In this document: positions 53,784 through 62,547 of the stretch, piece by piece
Numbering within the stretch: position 1 is the stretch's first letter
Layout: each line of letters opens with the position of its first letter
NCBI RefSeq assembly: GCF_000294495.1
Contig: NC_018526.1
Span: 1 to 64,000, forward strand
From: Streptococcus suis S735
GTDB taxonomy: Bacteria; Bacillota; Bacilli; Lactobacillales; Streptococcaceae
DNA: 64,000 nucleotides
Direction: 5' to 3'
Made by a program: the position numbers and the translations under genes
Notes under the pieces: generated by a model
Seen by the model: only the letters and a program-made list of their open reading frames with translations
Told to the model about the DNA's origin: nothing
The model's database searches: none

Positions 53784-54529
53784 TGGCAGAGCAGATGAGA
53801 CAAGCAGCTCGTTTATTTGGAGACTGGCCTGAGACGATTATCTGGACCTGTTTAGAAGGTGTCATGGGAGACATTTATGTTGATGACAGCCAGTTGCCCC
53901 AGTCAGCCCTAGCACTCTACGGACGGCAGAGCTTCTTTGGTTTTTTAGCTGGCCAGCCACATCGAGACTTGCTAAAAATCTGCGAAGGTAAGGATATGAT
54001 TCTAGTCCCTCAAAACCAAAACTGGTCTGACTTGATAGAAGGGACTTACGGAGACGGGATTCGGTCCTTTACCCGCTATGCTACGAAAAAGGACACTGAG
54101 TTTGACCTTGGGCATTTACAGAAACTGGTTGATGACTTGCCTGAAAGCTTTGATATGAAACGGATTGACCGTAATCTGTACGAGGCTTGTCTGGTAGAGG
54201 AATGGTCACGGGATTTGGTGGGAAATTATATAGATGTGGAACAATTTTTGGACTTGGGGCTGGGCTATGTCATCTTGCACAAGGGGCAGGTGGTCTCAGG
54301 GGCTTCGTCCTATGCCAGCTATTCAGCTGGGATTGAGATAGAAGTGGATACCAGGGAAGACTATCGAGGTCTGGGTTTGGCAAAAGCCTGTGCGGCTCAG
54401 TTAATTTTAGCTTGTTTAGACCGCGGTCTCTATCCTAGCTGGGATGCCCACACCTTGACATCCTTGAAACTGGCTGAAAAGCTGGGCTACCAATTGGACA
54501 AGCCCTATCAAGCATACGAATGGAGATAA
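53783..54529 (+). CDS. GNAT-family N-acetyltransferase
   Basis: This 248-residue protein has a C-terminal GNAT core: EIEVDTREDYRGLGLAKACAA near 191-211 (quoted in part as DYRGLGLAKACAA) is the acetyl-CoA loop, and WDAHTLTSLKLAEKLGYQ near 220-237 closes it. The N-terminal half is the extra domain of the GNAT_acetyltran (PF12746-like) group. Coupled to ruvB by a one-base overlap. Substrate unknown. Confidence 0.8.
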   Translation: MAEQMRQAARLFGDWPETIIWTCLEGVMGDIYVDDSQLPQSALALYGRQSFFGFLAGQPHRDLLKICEGKDMILVPQNQNWSDLIEGTYGDGIRSFTRYATKKDTEFDLGHLQKLVDDLPESFDMKRIDRNLYEACLVEEWSRDLVGNYIDVEQFLDLGLGYVILHKGQVVSGASSYASYSAGIEIEVDTREDYRGLGLAKACAAQLILACLDRGLYPSWDAHTLTSLKLAEKLGYQLDKPYQAYEWR

Positions 54530-54530
54530 G

Positions 54531-55166
54531 ATGACACCGACATTTATTTGGGATTTGGACGGAACGCTGTTGGATTCCTATGAAGCGATTTTGGCAGGGA
54601 TTCAAGAAACCTATCAAGAATATGTTCTTCCCTTTGACCGTGCAGAAGTAAGAAAGTTTATCCTTCGCTATTCTGTCAAGGATTTGCTGGTGCGTGATGC
54701 GGACAAGTACGGTCTGGATAGCGATGAGCTCAATCGTGTGCGTGCGACTTCCTTGAAGGAAAAGAATACGCAGATTCCCTTGATGGCTGGTGCGGTGGAA
54801 ATCTTAAACTGGACTGCGGAACAAGGTATTCAAAACTTTGTCTATACCCACAAGAGTGACAATGCTTTTCAGGTCTTGGAGGATTTGGGTGTCCGTCACC
54901 ATTTCACAGAAATCTTGACCAGCGATTCTGGTTTTGCCCGCAAACCAAGTCCAGAAGCTCTGCTATTTCTCATCGAAAAATACGGACTGGACAAGGAAAA
55001 TACCTACTATATCGGTGACCGTTTGCTCGATGTAGAAACAGCTGTCAACGCAGGAATTCACAGTATCAACCTGCAAATTGATGGTGTGGAGCAGAATTGG
55101 AAGATTGTTTCTTTATTGGACATAAAACAAATATTAACAGATAAATCAAGTCATAACAACCTGTGA
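54531..55166 (+). CDS. HAD-superfamily hydrolase
   Basis: The 211-residue protein has HAD motif I FIWDLDGTLLDS near 4-15 (Asp nucleophile), motif II YTHKS near 100, a lysine motif in ARKPSPEAL near 139-147 and motif IV IGDRLLDVETA near 162-172. A helical cap between motifs I and II makes it subfamily IA, similar to phosphoglycolate phosphatase. Starts 1 nt after the GNAT gene. Confidence 0.88.
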   Translation: MTPTFIWDLDGTLLDSYEAILAGIQETYQEYVLPFDRAEVRKFILRYSVKDLLVRDADKYGLDSDELNRVRATSLKEKNTQIPLMAGAVEILNWTAEQGIQNFVYTHKSDNAFQVLEDLGVRHHFTEILTSDSGFARKPSPEALLFLIEKYGLDKENTYYIGDRLLDVETAVNAGIHSINLQIDGVEQNWKIVSLLDIKQILTDKSSHNNL

Positions 55167-55269
55167 AAACGGGTGGCTTGTACACCAGCTATAAGCTGTT
55201 TCTCTCCAGCGACGTCTAAAGATGTCCGCTGAACTTCGTTCAGGTTAGTGCTATGATTACTTGACTAAT

Positions 55270-55296
55270 GCCCGTAACATCGGGCTTTTGTTTTGT
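55270..55296 (+). terminator. Terminator of the ruvB-HAD unit
   Basis: Stem GCCCG / CGGGC with loop TAACAT followed by TTTTGTTTTG. Upstream, 55190-55250 holds smaller hairpins (CTGAACTTCGTTCAG). Confidence 0.7.
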
Positions 55297-55412
55297 TATG
55301 GCTTCAAGCTATAATAAAAATGAGTCCAACCGTCTGTTTTAAGAAGAGCATGATATGGAATTTGTGTAATATATTTGATATAATTTAAAAAGTATATTTG
55401 GAGGTGTGGTTT

Positions 55413-56312
55413 ATGAACGATAAGGAATTTGGACAGCGTGTACGTCAATTACGAGAATCTGCTAGTATGACACGTGAACAGTTTTGTGACGATGAACTGG
55501 AACTCTCTGTGCGCCAATTAACTCGTATTGAAGCAGGTGCTTCCAAGCCGACTTTTTCAAAGATTCAGTATATTGCAACTCGTTTAGGTATGGGACTTTA
55601 CGAGCTTATGCCAGATTATGTATCTTTACCCGAAAGATATTCCAAGCTGAAGTTTGATGTGCTTCGCACCCCAACTTATGGTAATGAAGATTTGGCGGAA
55701 AAGCGAGATGCCATGATGACAGAAATCTATGACGATTATTATGATGAATTGCCTGAGGAGGAGAAGATAGCAATAGATGCGATTCAATCACGAATTGATA
55801 CTTTAGAGTCAGGTACAGCAGGCTTTGGAAAAGAGATACTGGAAGACTACTTTGAACAAATTTTTCGCAAACGAAAGTATGAATTGAATGATTTGTTGAT
55901 TGTTAGGCTCCATCTTGAATATGTTAGGTTATCTAGCTGTGATTCAGAAATATTTAGACAGTTTTTGAAAATTATAGAGCATTTACATGAGCAAATCAAT
56001 ATCATCAACTCAAATGATTTATTTGTTTTACGAGACACGCTATTATCTTGTGTAAATATATTAGGAAGTAAAAAATATTACGAACCAATACCAAAGATAT
56101 TTGACAGTGTAGATAAGATTATACAGTCGACACAAGATTTTCAGAAAAAGCCCATTGTTAGTGTATTAAAATGGAAATATGCACTTTTTGTGGATAAGGA
56201 TCGGGATGAGGCAGAAAAGCATTATCTAGATGCGGTGCTATTTGCAAAATTGATAGAAAATAGAGAGTTAGAACAGAAGATTGAAGAAGATTGGAGAGTT
56301 GACAATCAATAA
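55413..56312 (+). CDS. comR: Competence regulator ComR (Rgg/PlcR family)
   Basis: ComR binds imported XIP pheromone and then activates comS and comX. The 299-residue protein has an N-terminal HTH (about 5-65, VRQLRESASMTREQF, SVRQLTRIEAGASKP) and a C-terminal TPR repeat domain (about 70-299) that binds the peptide. ATG 55413 lies 8 nt after GGAGG; a GTG-type extension upstream is unlikely. -10 TATAAT is at 55379-55384. Its identity rests on position directly ahead of comS and the shared box at comX. Confidence 0.92.
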   Translation: MNDKEFGQRVRQLRESASMTREQFCDDELELSVRQLTRIEAGASKPTFSKIQYIATRLGMGLYELMPDYVSLPERYSKLKFDVLRTPTYGNEDLAEKRDAMMTEIYDDYYDELPEEEKIAIDAIQSRIDTLESGTAGFGKEILEDYFEQIFRKRKYELNDLLIVRLHLEYVRLSSCDSEIFRQFLKIIEHLHEQINIINSNDLFVLRDTLLSCVNILGSKKYYEPIPKIFDSVDKIIQSTQDFQKKPIVSVLKWKYALFVDKDRDEAEKHYLDAVLFAKLIENRELEQKIEEDWRVDNQ

Positions 56313-56315
56313 AGT

Positions 56316-56357
56316 GACATTTTTGTCCTGTTGAAGAATTGTGAAATGCATTATACT
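56316..56357 (+). promoter_or_regulatory. comS promoter with ComR box
   Basis: GACA-TTTT-TGTC (56316-56327) runs into TGTCCTGT, and -10 TATACT is at 56352-56357, 24 nt after the box. Both the extension and the spacing equal those at comX (15897-15938). It begins 3 nt after the comR stop codon. Confidence 0.85.
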
Positions 56358-56388
56358 AAACTCATAAAGATTAAAGGAGATTAGTAAC

Positions 56389-56454
56389 ATGTTTAACTAT
56401 TTGAAATTTTTTGGTCGTCTTGGCGGTAACTGGGGAACATGGGTTGAAGAATAA
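56389..56454 (+). CDS. comS: Competence pheromone precursor ComS
   Basis: The 21-residue product begins MFNYLKFFGRLG and ends GNWGTWVEE, which I recognise as the S. suis XIP used to induce competence. The WGTW core fits the Trp-rich XIP class. The ribosome site AAAGGAG (56373-56379) is 9 nt before the ATG, and the leader resembles that of comX. ComS is cleaved outside the cell and re-imported by the oligopeptide permease, which is known for this system. Confidence 0.93.
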   Translation: MFNYLKFFGRLGGNWGTWVEE

Positions 56455-56528
56455 TATTATTAAAAAGGGAGCGGGAAAGACATCCATGATGGCTCCGCCC
56501 TCACCCACAGAATAATGAAAACGAACAT

Positions 56529-56570
56529 AAAGCCCTCACTAGGTGTATAATCTTAGTGAGGGCTTTGTGG
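56529..56570 (+). terminator. Terminator after comS
   Basis: Perfect 13-bp stem AAAGCCCTCACTA / TAGTGAGGGCTTT with a 12-nt loop, followed by GTGG. It resembles the hairpin after ftsH, upstream of comX. Confidence 0.75.
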
Positions 56571-56716
56571 TTAACGAGTTAATGATGTTAGTCATCGCGG
56601 GAAAAACTAACCCACTCTACTGACGAGCACCCCAAAATATGCGATAGGCATGAGTATAAAAATACGACTACAATTCGGTAGATAAGCTCTCTAATTTTTA
56701 GAAGGAGGGAATTATC
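56571..56716 (+). ncRNA. Candidate bridge RNA region of the IS110-type element
   Basis: IS110-group elements encode their bridge RNA in the non-coding DNA between the left end and the transposase. About 140 nt lie here without a gene, with inverted segments (for example AATTCGG...). No fold was computed, so the call is by position only. Confidence 0.3.
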
Positions 56717-57880
56717 ATGGAGGTTCTCTATCAATCTTGTGCAGGTATTGATGTCCATCAAGCCAATATTGTCGTCTGTATCCTACATGGACCACTCACC
56801 TCAACTCGTCCAAAGCGTGAGATGGCTACATTTGATACAACGACTAAAGGCCTACGTGCTTGCCACGATTTTCTCAGTCAATTTCATGTGGAAGCTGTTG
56901 GTATGGAAAGCACCGGTGTCTATTGGCGACCTGTCTGGCATGCTCTATGTGATGACTTCGAGTTGATACTCGCTCAACCAGCCCACATGAAGGCTATTCC
57001 AGGTCAGAAAACCGACAAGAAGGACGCTCACTGGATTGCCAAATTAACACGGATTGGTCTGCTTCCTCGGAGTTTCGTTCCCGATGAAACCATTCAAGAA
57101 TTGAGGGAGTTGACCAGACAACGAAAACATTATGTGGAAAGTCGCAATCGAGAAACAAACCGTATCCATAAAATTCTTCAGTCAGGTGGTATCAAGCTAA
57201 CAACCTATATTGAAGATATTATGGGGCTATCTGGTCGCAATCTCCTTCAGCTACTGGTTGATGGGACGCCTATTACACCTCGCATTGTCCATCAATCAGT
57301 TTACACCAGCTTGAAGAAGAAAGTGCCGCAGCTTCTGGAAGCCTTGGATGACTATTTTTCTGACCATCACCGCTTTATGTTAAAGCAGTCCTTAGAGATT
57401 TATGATTTTTATCAGAAGCAGATTGAGTTGTTGGAAGAGCGAATGAATGTCTATCTATCACAATATGAAAAACATGTAGAAATATTGGATTCCATCCCAG
57501 GCATTGATGTCATTACAGCTTCTGTTATCATTTCTGAGGTTGGAGTTGACATGAGTCAGTTTCCGACATTTGGACATTTAGCTTCTTGGGCTGGACTCTG
57601 TCCAGGTAATAATGAGAGTGCTGGTAAAAAACGAAGTACCAAGATTCGACACGGAAATTCATATTTGAAGAAATGTTTATGTCAAGCCGCTTTCGCCGCT
57701 AGGAACCAGAAAGGAAGTACCCTAGCAGACCGATTTTATCAGATTCAAAGTCGGCGTGGCTCACAAAAAGCAACCATTGCACTTGCGCATCAACTATTAA
57801 AAATAGCCTATATCCTTTTAAAAGAACAGATGACTTATCCTGAATTTTTAGCACAAAAAAGACTACTAGGGACGAGCTAG
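56717..57880 (+). CDS. IS110-family transposase
   Basis: The 387-residue DEDD enzyme has an N-terminal RuvC-like domain with D12 (GIDVHQAN), E64 (GMESTGVYW), D100 and D103 (KTDKKDAHW), and a C-terminal Tnp domain (PGIDVITASVIISEVG, then PGNNESAGKKRSTKIRHG with the expected Ser). These elements move by a bridge RNA-guided recombinase mechanism. All four acidic residues and the Ser are present, so it could be active. It lies 260 nt downstream of comS. Element ends cannot be set because IS110 elements lack long inverted repeats. Confidence 0.93.
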   Translation: MEVLYQSCAGIDVHQANIVVCILHGPLTSTRPKREMATFDTTTKGLRACHDFLSQFHVEAVGMESTGVYWRPVWHALCDDFELILAQPAHMKAIPGQKTDKKDAHWIAKLTRIGLLPRSFVPDETIQELRELTRQRKHYVESRNRETNRIHKILQSGGIKLTTYIEDIMGLSGRNLLQLLVDGTPITPRIVHQSVYTSLKKKVPQLLEALDDYFSDHHRFMLKQSLEIYDFYQKQIELLEERMNVYLSQYEKHVEILDSIPGIDVITASVIISEVGVDMSQFPTFGHLASWAGLCPGNNESAGKKRSTKIRHGNSYLKKCLCQAAFAARNQKGSTLADRFYQIQSRRGSQKATIALAHQLLKIAYILLKEQMTYPEFLAQKRLLGTS

Positions 57881-58282
57881 TAGCCTAATATAAAAATTGT
57901 TTCACTTTGATTCTATCATAGGGAGGGAGTTTCTGCATTCTTTTGAGTTTTCGTATAAGAACTCGACTGGTCAAAAAGAGTTCGTCAACAAGTCTTTATT
58001 TCTAGTTGTTGAGCTGAAACAGTCTATTCCCAGACATCAATTTATGTGAGCTGACTGCCGTCAGCTTATATCTCCCACTTTAAAAGGTCTCCCAGACCTT
58101 TTAAACTCCCACCCCCGTATAGCTCCAACAGTCAGAGTAGTGACTGTTGGAGGTTGGAGATAAGGCGAACTCTGTTCGCATCAGTCGTAATGGTCAGATT
58201 TGGAGTGTAAAACACGAACAAATCTACCAATCAACCACTGCGCTGAGATGTTGACACGAATTCTGAGAAGTGTGCTGGCTTG
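57881..58282. repeat. Structured non-coding stretch between the two transposase genes
   Basis: This 400-bp stretch has no gene. Three perfect hairpins follow one another: AGCTGAC / GTCAGCT (58049-58066), the 12-bp stem TTTAAAAGGTCT / AGACCTTTTAAA (58079-58105) and the 12-bp stem CTCCAACAGTCA / TGACTGTTGGAG (58123-58152). Around them are inverted copies of the dispersed repeat of 46.3 kb: 58192-58270 (about 90% to 46287-46365) and 57956-57985. Confidence 0.7.
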
Positions 58283-59445
58283 AGCCCAATGTCATTAAGT
58301 TAAGCATTTAAACAATTAAAGAAACTATTCCCGTCTGAGCAGTTGATGACAAGACGGGAATAGTTTTTGTATTTAGGGCACACAAAAAGGAAGGTTTTTA
58401 ACCCAATTTTTTAACTATTATGATATTCTATAAGTGAAGCTTACGGGAGCCTGGCTTTTTATCTTTCTTTGGAAGGTTCGATTGGGTCGGATGATGGATA
58501 AATGTTTGGCAATGTAGGTTTCTAATTGGAAGGAAGTAAGTTCTTCTCTAAGAAATTTTCGACAGGCATAAACAGCGTCTGAAAAACAAATTTTATAAGT
58601 CTGTTTTAACTTTGATGTTTTAATGGTAACGTGTGAGGTTAGCCATTTACAAACATTAAAGTTGATAAAGCGAGCGTAGATTTCTTGCAGAATCCCTTCC
58701 TTCTTTTTCGCATGAAAATGAGTCAACCCAATACTGTATTTTAGGTCACGAAAACTGGTCTCTATGCCCCATCTGTAGGCATAGAGATCTTTTAATTTTT
58801 CTGGTGAATAATCCGTATTTGTCACCAAAGTCTCAAAGAAACCTGGCTTGATTTCGAGACGCACCATCCGAAAATGAAGGTCATAAAACTGGAGTGGATC
58901 CCTTTTTCGGCTAGAGTTTGGTAAAAAGTCAAAGGATGTGTGATTAGGTAAACAGCGATAGTGATTAGGAAAGTCTCGATACAGTTGTTTCATCTCATTG
59001 GTTTGTTTTCGACAGATGTTTAGGTCAAATGCCTCATCAAAACAAGGGGTGTCAGGGAGGTTAAATCCTGACTTCATAGAATGATTCCCGACACGAATAC
59101 GAATAATATAGGACCAATTTCTTTCTTGACAGTGTACCATGACATTGTAGGATTCATACCCCCTATCCATTATCACCAGAGCTTGTTTGAAAGAAGAGGT
59201 CTTCAGCATGTCAATAAAAGCTGCTCGTTCATCAAGATTCCTAGTTAGCTGACTTTTCCGACTAAAATCTTTTTTAGGATGAAGTAAAAACTGGTTTGCG
59301 GTGGAAACGATGTCGTTAATACTATCAAGTAAATGAGCTTTAATCTGATCTAGCATGACTTTTCCCCTTTTATTTTTAGTGTACTATAGAAAAAACTAAC
59401 CTACCACAAAACGTGATAGGTTAGTTAACTTAATGACATTGGGCT
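58283..59445 (-). mobile_element. IS4-type insertion element with internal deletion
   Basis: Perfect inverted repeats (AGCCCAATGTCATTAAGTTA at 58283-58302, reversed at 59426-59445) bound an element of 1163 bp with one transposase on the minus strand. Full-size relatives of this kind are nearer 1.4-1.5 kb. I see no clear target duplication. Confidence 0.85.
58418..59356 (-). pseudogene. IS4-family transposase, in-frame internal deletion
   Basis: The 312-residue frame has the second catalytic Asp (VIMDRGYES near 61-69) and the Y-x2-R-x3-E-x6-K signature YRWGIETSFRDLKYSIG near 194-210. The first catalytic Asp, which sits in an AVDGSD-type motif before this, is missing: the sequence jumps from HPKKDFSRKSQLTRN (27-41) straight to DERAAFIDM, where relatives have about 110-130 more residues. 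So the transposase should be inactive though still open and flanked by intact ends. Relative lengths are from memory of the family. Confidence 0.8.
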
Positions 59446-59495
59446 TTTTGCCCAGCCTCTTTTTTGTTATACTAGACAGTATGTAGGAGGTGGCT

Positions 59496-60716
59496 ATGTT
59501 AGAAAATTGGTTAAACACCAAACAAGGTCAGGTGTTTCATTACAAGATGGAAAAGATTGAGTATGCCCTAGAACTGCTAGGGAATCCCCAGTTTGCAGTT
59601 CCGGTCATTCATGTCGCTGGAACTAATGGCAAGGGATCGACCATTGCCTTTATGCGCAAGCTATTTCAGGCACATGGTATGCGTGTTGGAAGTTTTGTAT
59701 CCCCCCACATGGTGAGTGTACACGACAGGATTTGTATTGACAGCCAGCCCATTTCAGACCATGATTTTCAGCACTATTTACAGAAAGTCTACGATTTGGA
59801 GCAGGAAATCGCCACTCGTTATGAGCCTTTTCGCTATTTTGAGGTCATGGTGCTCATTATGTTCCTCTATTTCGAAGCTCAACAACCCGATGTGGCACTA
59901 GTAGAGGTGGGCATCGGAGGACTTTTGGATACGACCAATGTCGTGGCCCCAGCCCTAAGCGTTATCACCTCCATCGGCATGGACCATCAGGATTTATTAG
60001 GCTCGACTTTAAGGGAAATAGCAGAGCAGAAAGCAGGGATTATCAAGGAAAGCGTACCTGTCGTCCTAGGACCGCTTTCTCCAGAAACCACAGCCATCTG
60101 TCGCCAAATTGCCCAAGACAATCAAGCACCTGTCTACCAATTTGGTCAGGAATTCACCTATAAAGCAGGACAGTTCAGCAATCCGGACATCGACCTGTCA
60201 GAATTGGTTTTGGGTCTGGCTGGCCATCACCAAGAAGAGAATGCGGCCGTAGCCCTACAAACTTTTCTACTCTATATGACCAATATTCAAAAAGACATTC
60301 AACCTCAGTTGATTCAACAAGCCCTTGCCCAAACCAGCTGGCCTGGTCGTTTGGAATTGGTAGTTCAAGAGCCAAAAATCTATTTGGATGGAGCCCACAA
60401 TGTCCCCGCTATCGAACGTTTGCTTGAATTTATTCAGGTTCAAGAAGAGCCTGTCACCATTCTCTTTTCGGCCCTTCGGCGCAAGGACTTTCAAGAAATG
60501 CTTGAATTATTAGAAGAAAAATTGCCACATACTCCACTTGTATTAACCAGCTTTGCCTATGATGGTGCCTTGGCTGAGGAAAACCGACAAGGACGAGATT
60601 ATGTTGAGAATTATCAGCAATTTATAGAAGACTGGCAATCTAGCAAGCAAGGGATTTTGATTGTTACAGGCTCTCTCTACTTTATCTCAGAAGTTCGTCG
60701 GATTTTTAAAAAATGA
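59496..60716 (+). CDS. folC: Folylpolyglutamate synthase / dihydrofolate synthase
   Basis: FolC adds glutamates to folates. The 406-residue Mur-ligase-like protein has HVAGTNGKGST near 41-51 (P-loop), EVGIGGLLDTTN near 136-147 and the YLDGAHN motif near 294-300. ATG 59496 is 5 nt after TAGGAGG; the GTG at 59490 overlaps that site and is unlikely. -10 TATACT lies at about 59468-59473, between the IS element and the gene. Confidence 0.95.
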   Translation: MLENWLNTKQGQVFHYKMEKIEYALELLGNPQFAVPVIHVAGTNGKGSTIAFMRKLFQAHGMRVGSFVSPHMVSVHDRICIDSQPISDHDFQHYLQKVYDLEQEIATRYEPFRYFEVMVLIMFLYFEAQQPDVALVEVGIGGLLDTTNVVAPALSVITSIGMDHQDLLGSTLREIAEQKAGIIKESVPVVLGPLSPETTAICRQIAQDNQAPVYQFGQEFTYKAGQFSNPDIDLSELVLGLAGHHQEENAAVALQTFLLYMTNIQKDIQPQLIQQALAQTSWPGRLELVVQEPKIYLDGAHNVPAIERLLEFIQVQEEPVTILFSALRRKDFQEMLELLEEKLPHTPLVLTSFAYDGALAEENRQGRDYVENYQQFIEDWQSSKQGILIVTGSLYFISEVRRIFKK

Positions 60717-60725
60717 ATATCTTTT

Positions 60726-60733
60726 TGCGAATA
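60726..60733 (+). promoter_or_regulatory. Candidate ComX box after folC
   Basis: TGCGAATA preceded by TTTT. It shares 16 bases (TGCGAATAAATAGGT plus the preceding T) with box 1 at 46204. A transcript from it would end at the terminator at 60837-60870 after about 125 nt. Confidence 0.5.
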
Positions 60734-60740
60734 AATAGGT

Positions 60741-60854
60741 ATGACACATGCAGAAAAAGTAGCCTTTTTAAAAGAATTTCAAGAGAACAAACGCCATACT
60801 TTTCGCCAATTAGAACAGTTTGCAAAAATTTCCAGAACTCCCGATAGGAAATGA
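60741..60854 (+). CDS. Candidate 37-codon gene in a competence-box mini-transcript
   Basis: A frame starts MTHAEKVAFLKEFQENKRHT, ends FAKISRTPDRK, and its stop lies in the loop of the terminator hairpin. The ATG is 8 nt after the box, so the message would be leaderless or nearly so, and there is no ribosome site. It might equally be a small RNA or a remnant of a larger gene. The frame is charged, basic and helical. Confidence 0.35.
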   Translation: MTHAEKVAFLKEFQENKRHTFRQLEQFAKISRTPDRK

Positions 60855-60870
60855 CATCGGGAGTGCTTTT
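60837..60870 (+). terminator. Terminator after folC / mini-transcript
   Basis: Perfect 9-bp stem ACTCCCGAT / ATCGGGAGT with a 10-nt loop, then GCTTTTT. Confidence 0.88.
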
Positions 60871-60906
60871 TGATATAATAAGGAAAGCAAATCCAAGGAG
60901 AAGAAA

Positions 60907-62430
60907 ATGACAGAATTAGATGTAGTTTCGGACGTAGTTACTCATCCTGAGGAAACTTATCGGCGTAGTCGTAGAGCATCACGTAGACAGCAAGTGCAAC
61001 TGAATGGTGAATTTCATGAAAGAGTATTAAAGACAAAGTATTGGCCAGCTCTTGTTTGGAGCTTAGTTTTAAGTGTTTTTAGCGTAGCCAATCCACTGCT
61101 AATGCCATTTGCAACCAATATACAAACTCAAAATTTATATGCAGGGATGGCAATGGCAAATGGACAAATCCCTTATGGTGATTTCTTTGGTACAAGCGGG
61201 TTATTATTCTACTTACTTGCTTTCTTAGGTCATCTGGGAGGAACTTTCATTATCTTTGGAATCCTCCAGTTTATAGCATTACTGATAGCGGGAGTCTATT
61301 TCTATAAGATTGTAGCTTATTTTAGTCAGTCAGAACACCTAGCGATAAGTTCTAGTCATTGGTTCTATGTATTTATTTTTGCACTTGGTTTTGGAGGGAT
61401 GTATGCAGAAATGTTTGCTCTTCCGTTTCTTTTGACTAGTGTGTGGTTTCTGGTCCGCTATTTTGAAAATGCAGTGCGTGATGAGGCATTTATCCTCTAC
61501 GGAATTGATGCGGCATTGGTATTTTTAATTTACCCAAAAAGTCTGATCCTTTGGTTAGTTGCGGGTCTAGTTTTATTTATTTTTAATATCCAACACCGCC
61601 AAGTTACTCGAGGAATCTATCAATTATTAGCGACCATTTTTGGTTTTCTTCTGATTCTATATGCGGTAGGTTATTATGCTTTTGAGGCGCAGATTCTGGG
61701 GACAGCTATTCAACAAACTTTCCTTTATAACTTACAGTTAGACTTTCACCATTCCTATCTATATTTAGCCTTGGCGATTGTGTCTGTATTTTTACTCTTA
61801 TCTGGATTCTTTAAAAGTTTCATCCAAATGGTGTTTTCTTTCAAACAAGGAAGACATACCTATATCAAAGTTCTCCTATTATTGACTTTCTTAGTTCAAT
61901 GTGTCTTTATTATTGGGAATGCAAACTTTCAATGGAGCCAACTCATTCTTCTTTTACCGTATGGTTTTGCGATGTCAGTCGTTTACCTGCGTGATGAGGA
62001 TGTAGAAGATTATAGTGGGTATTTGCGTCGTCAATTCTTTCTTCCGTTAGCTATTTGCTTGGGTATTATCGCTCAACCTGTTTATCTTTATTTGGTACAG
62101 GGAGATTTGAGAACTGACCGTGAACAAGTTGCCAATTACATTGATGAACAAACAAAAGATTCGGATAAGATTTATGTTTGGGATAATAGCGCAAGCATCT
62201 ATCTTTCAAGTCAACGTTTATCTGCTGCAACGATTACTACAGCAGAACCCTATCTGAATACTGACGACAATAAAAATAGCTTGATGTATGACATCAATAA
62301 AAATGAGGCAAAATTTGTAGTCGTCAATAAGAATTTGCCAATTCTAGATGAAATCAAGACAAATTTAGAATCACAGTACCAGTCTGTTCAGACAACGGAT
62401 TACTTTACGATTTATCAAAAGAATGAATGA
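60907..62430 (+). CDS. GT-C-like multi-spanning membrane protein
   Basis: A 507-residue protein with a basic cytoplasmic N-terminus (1-50), about 11-12 membrane helices (55-400) and a soluble C-terminal part (about 405-507). The first loop has ANGQIPYGDFFGTSG near 79-93, which fits the G-x-x-PY-x-DF motif of GT-C glycosyltransferases (ArnT/PMT-like). It probably uses a lipid-linked sugar for a cell-surface polymer, which is inference. -10 TATAAT at 60874-60879 and AAGGAG at 60895 serve it; a hairpin ends it. Confidence 0.75.
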   Translation: MTELDVVSDVVTHPEETYRRSRRASRRQQVQLNGEFHERVLKTKYWPALVWSLVLSVFSVANPLLMPFATNIQTQNLYAGMAMANGQIPYGDFFGTSGLLFYLLAFLGHLGGTFIIFGILQFIALLIAGVYFYKIVAYFSQSEHLAISSSHWFYVFIFALGFGGMYAEMFALPFLLTSVWFLVRYFENAVRDEAFILYGIDAALVFLIYPKSLILWLVAGLVLFIFNIQHRQVTRGIYQLLATIFGFLLILYAVGYYAFEAQILGTAIQQTFLYNLQLDFHHSYLYLALAIVSVFLLLSGFFKSFIQMVFSFKQGRHTYIKVLLLLTFLVQCVFIIGNANFQWSQLILLLPYGFAMSVVYLRDEDVEDYSGYLRRQFFLPLAICLGIIAQPVYLYLVQGDLRTDREQVANYIDEQTKDSDKIYVWDNSASIYLSSQRLSAATITTAEPYLNTDDNKNSLMYDINKNEAKFVVVNKNLPILDEIKTNLESQYQSVQTTDYFTIYQKNE

Positions 62431-62453
62431 TTGCTCAGGCAGTCATTTTTTCT
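62428..62453 (+). terminator. Terminator after the GT-C-like gene
   Basis: Stem TGATTGC / GCAGTCA (stop codon in the 5' arm) followed by seven Ts. A TATAAT at 62492-62497 is the mutL -10. Confidence 0.75.
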
Positions 62454-62547
62454 TTAGCCTATCTGGGAAAAGGAGGGAAAGTGGATATGTGGTATAATGG
62501 AAAAATAAGCATTCGGGAAAAATTATTAAAGAAATGTAGGAGAAATG

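Noticed and set aside
55167..55412. Possible riboswitch between the HAD gene and comR
   Set aside because: Only small hairpins and a terminator are visible; no known riboswitch core could be matched by eye.
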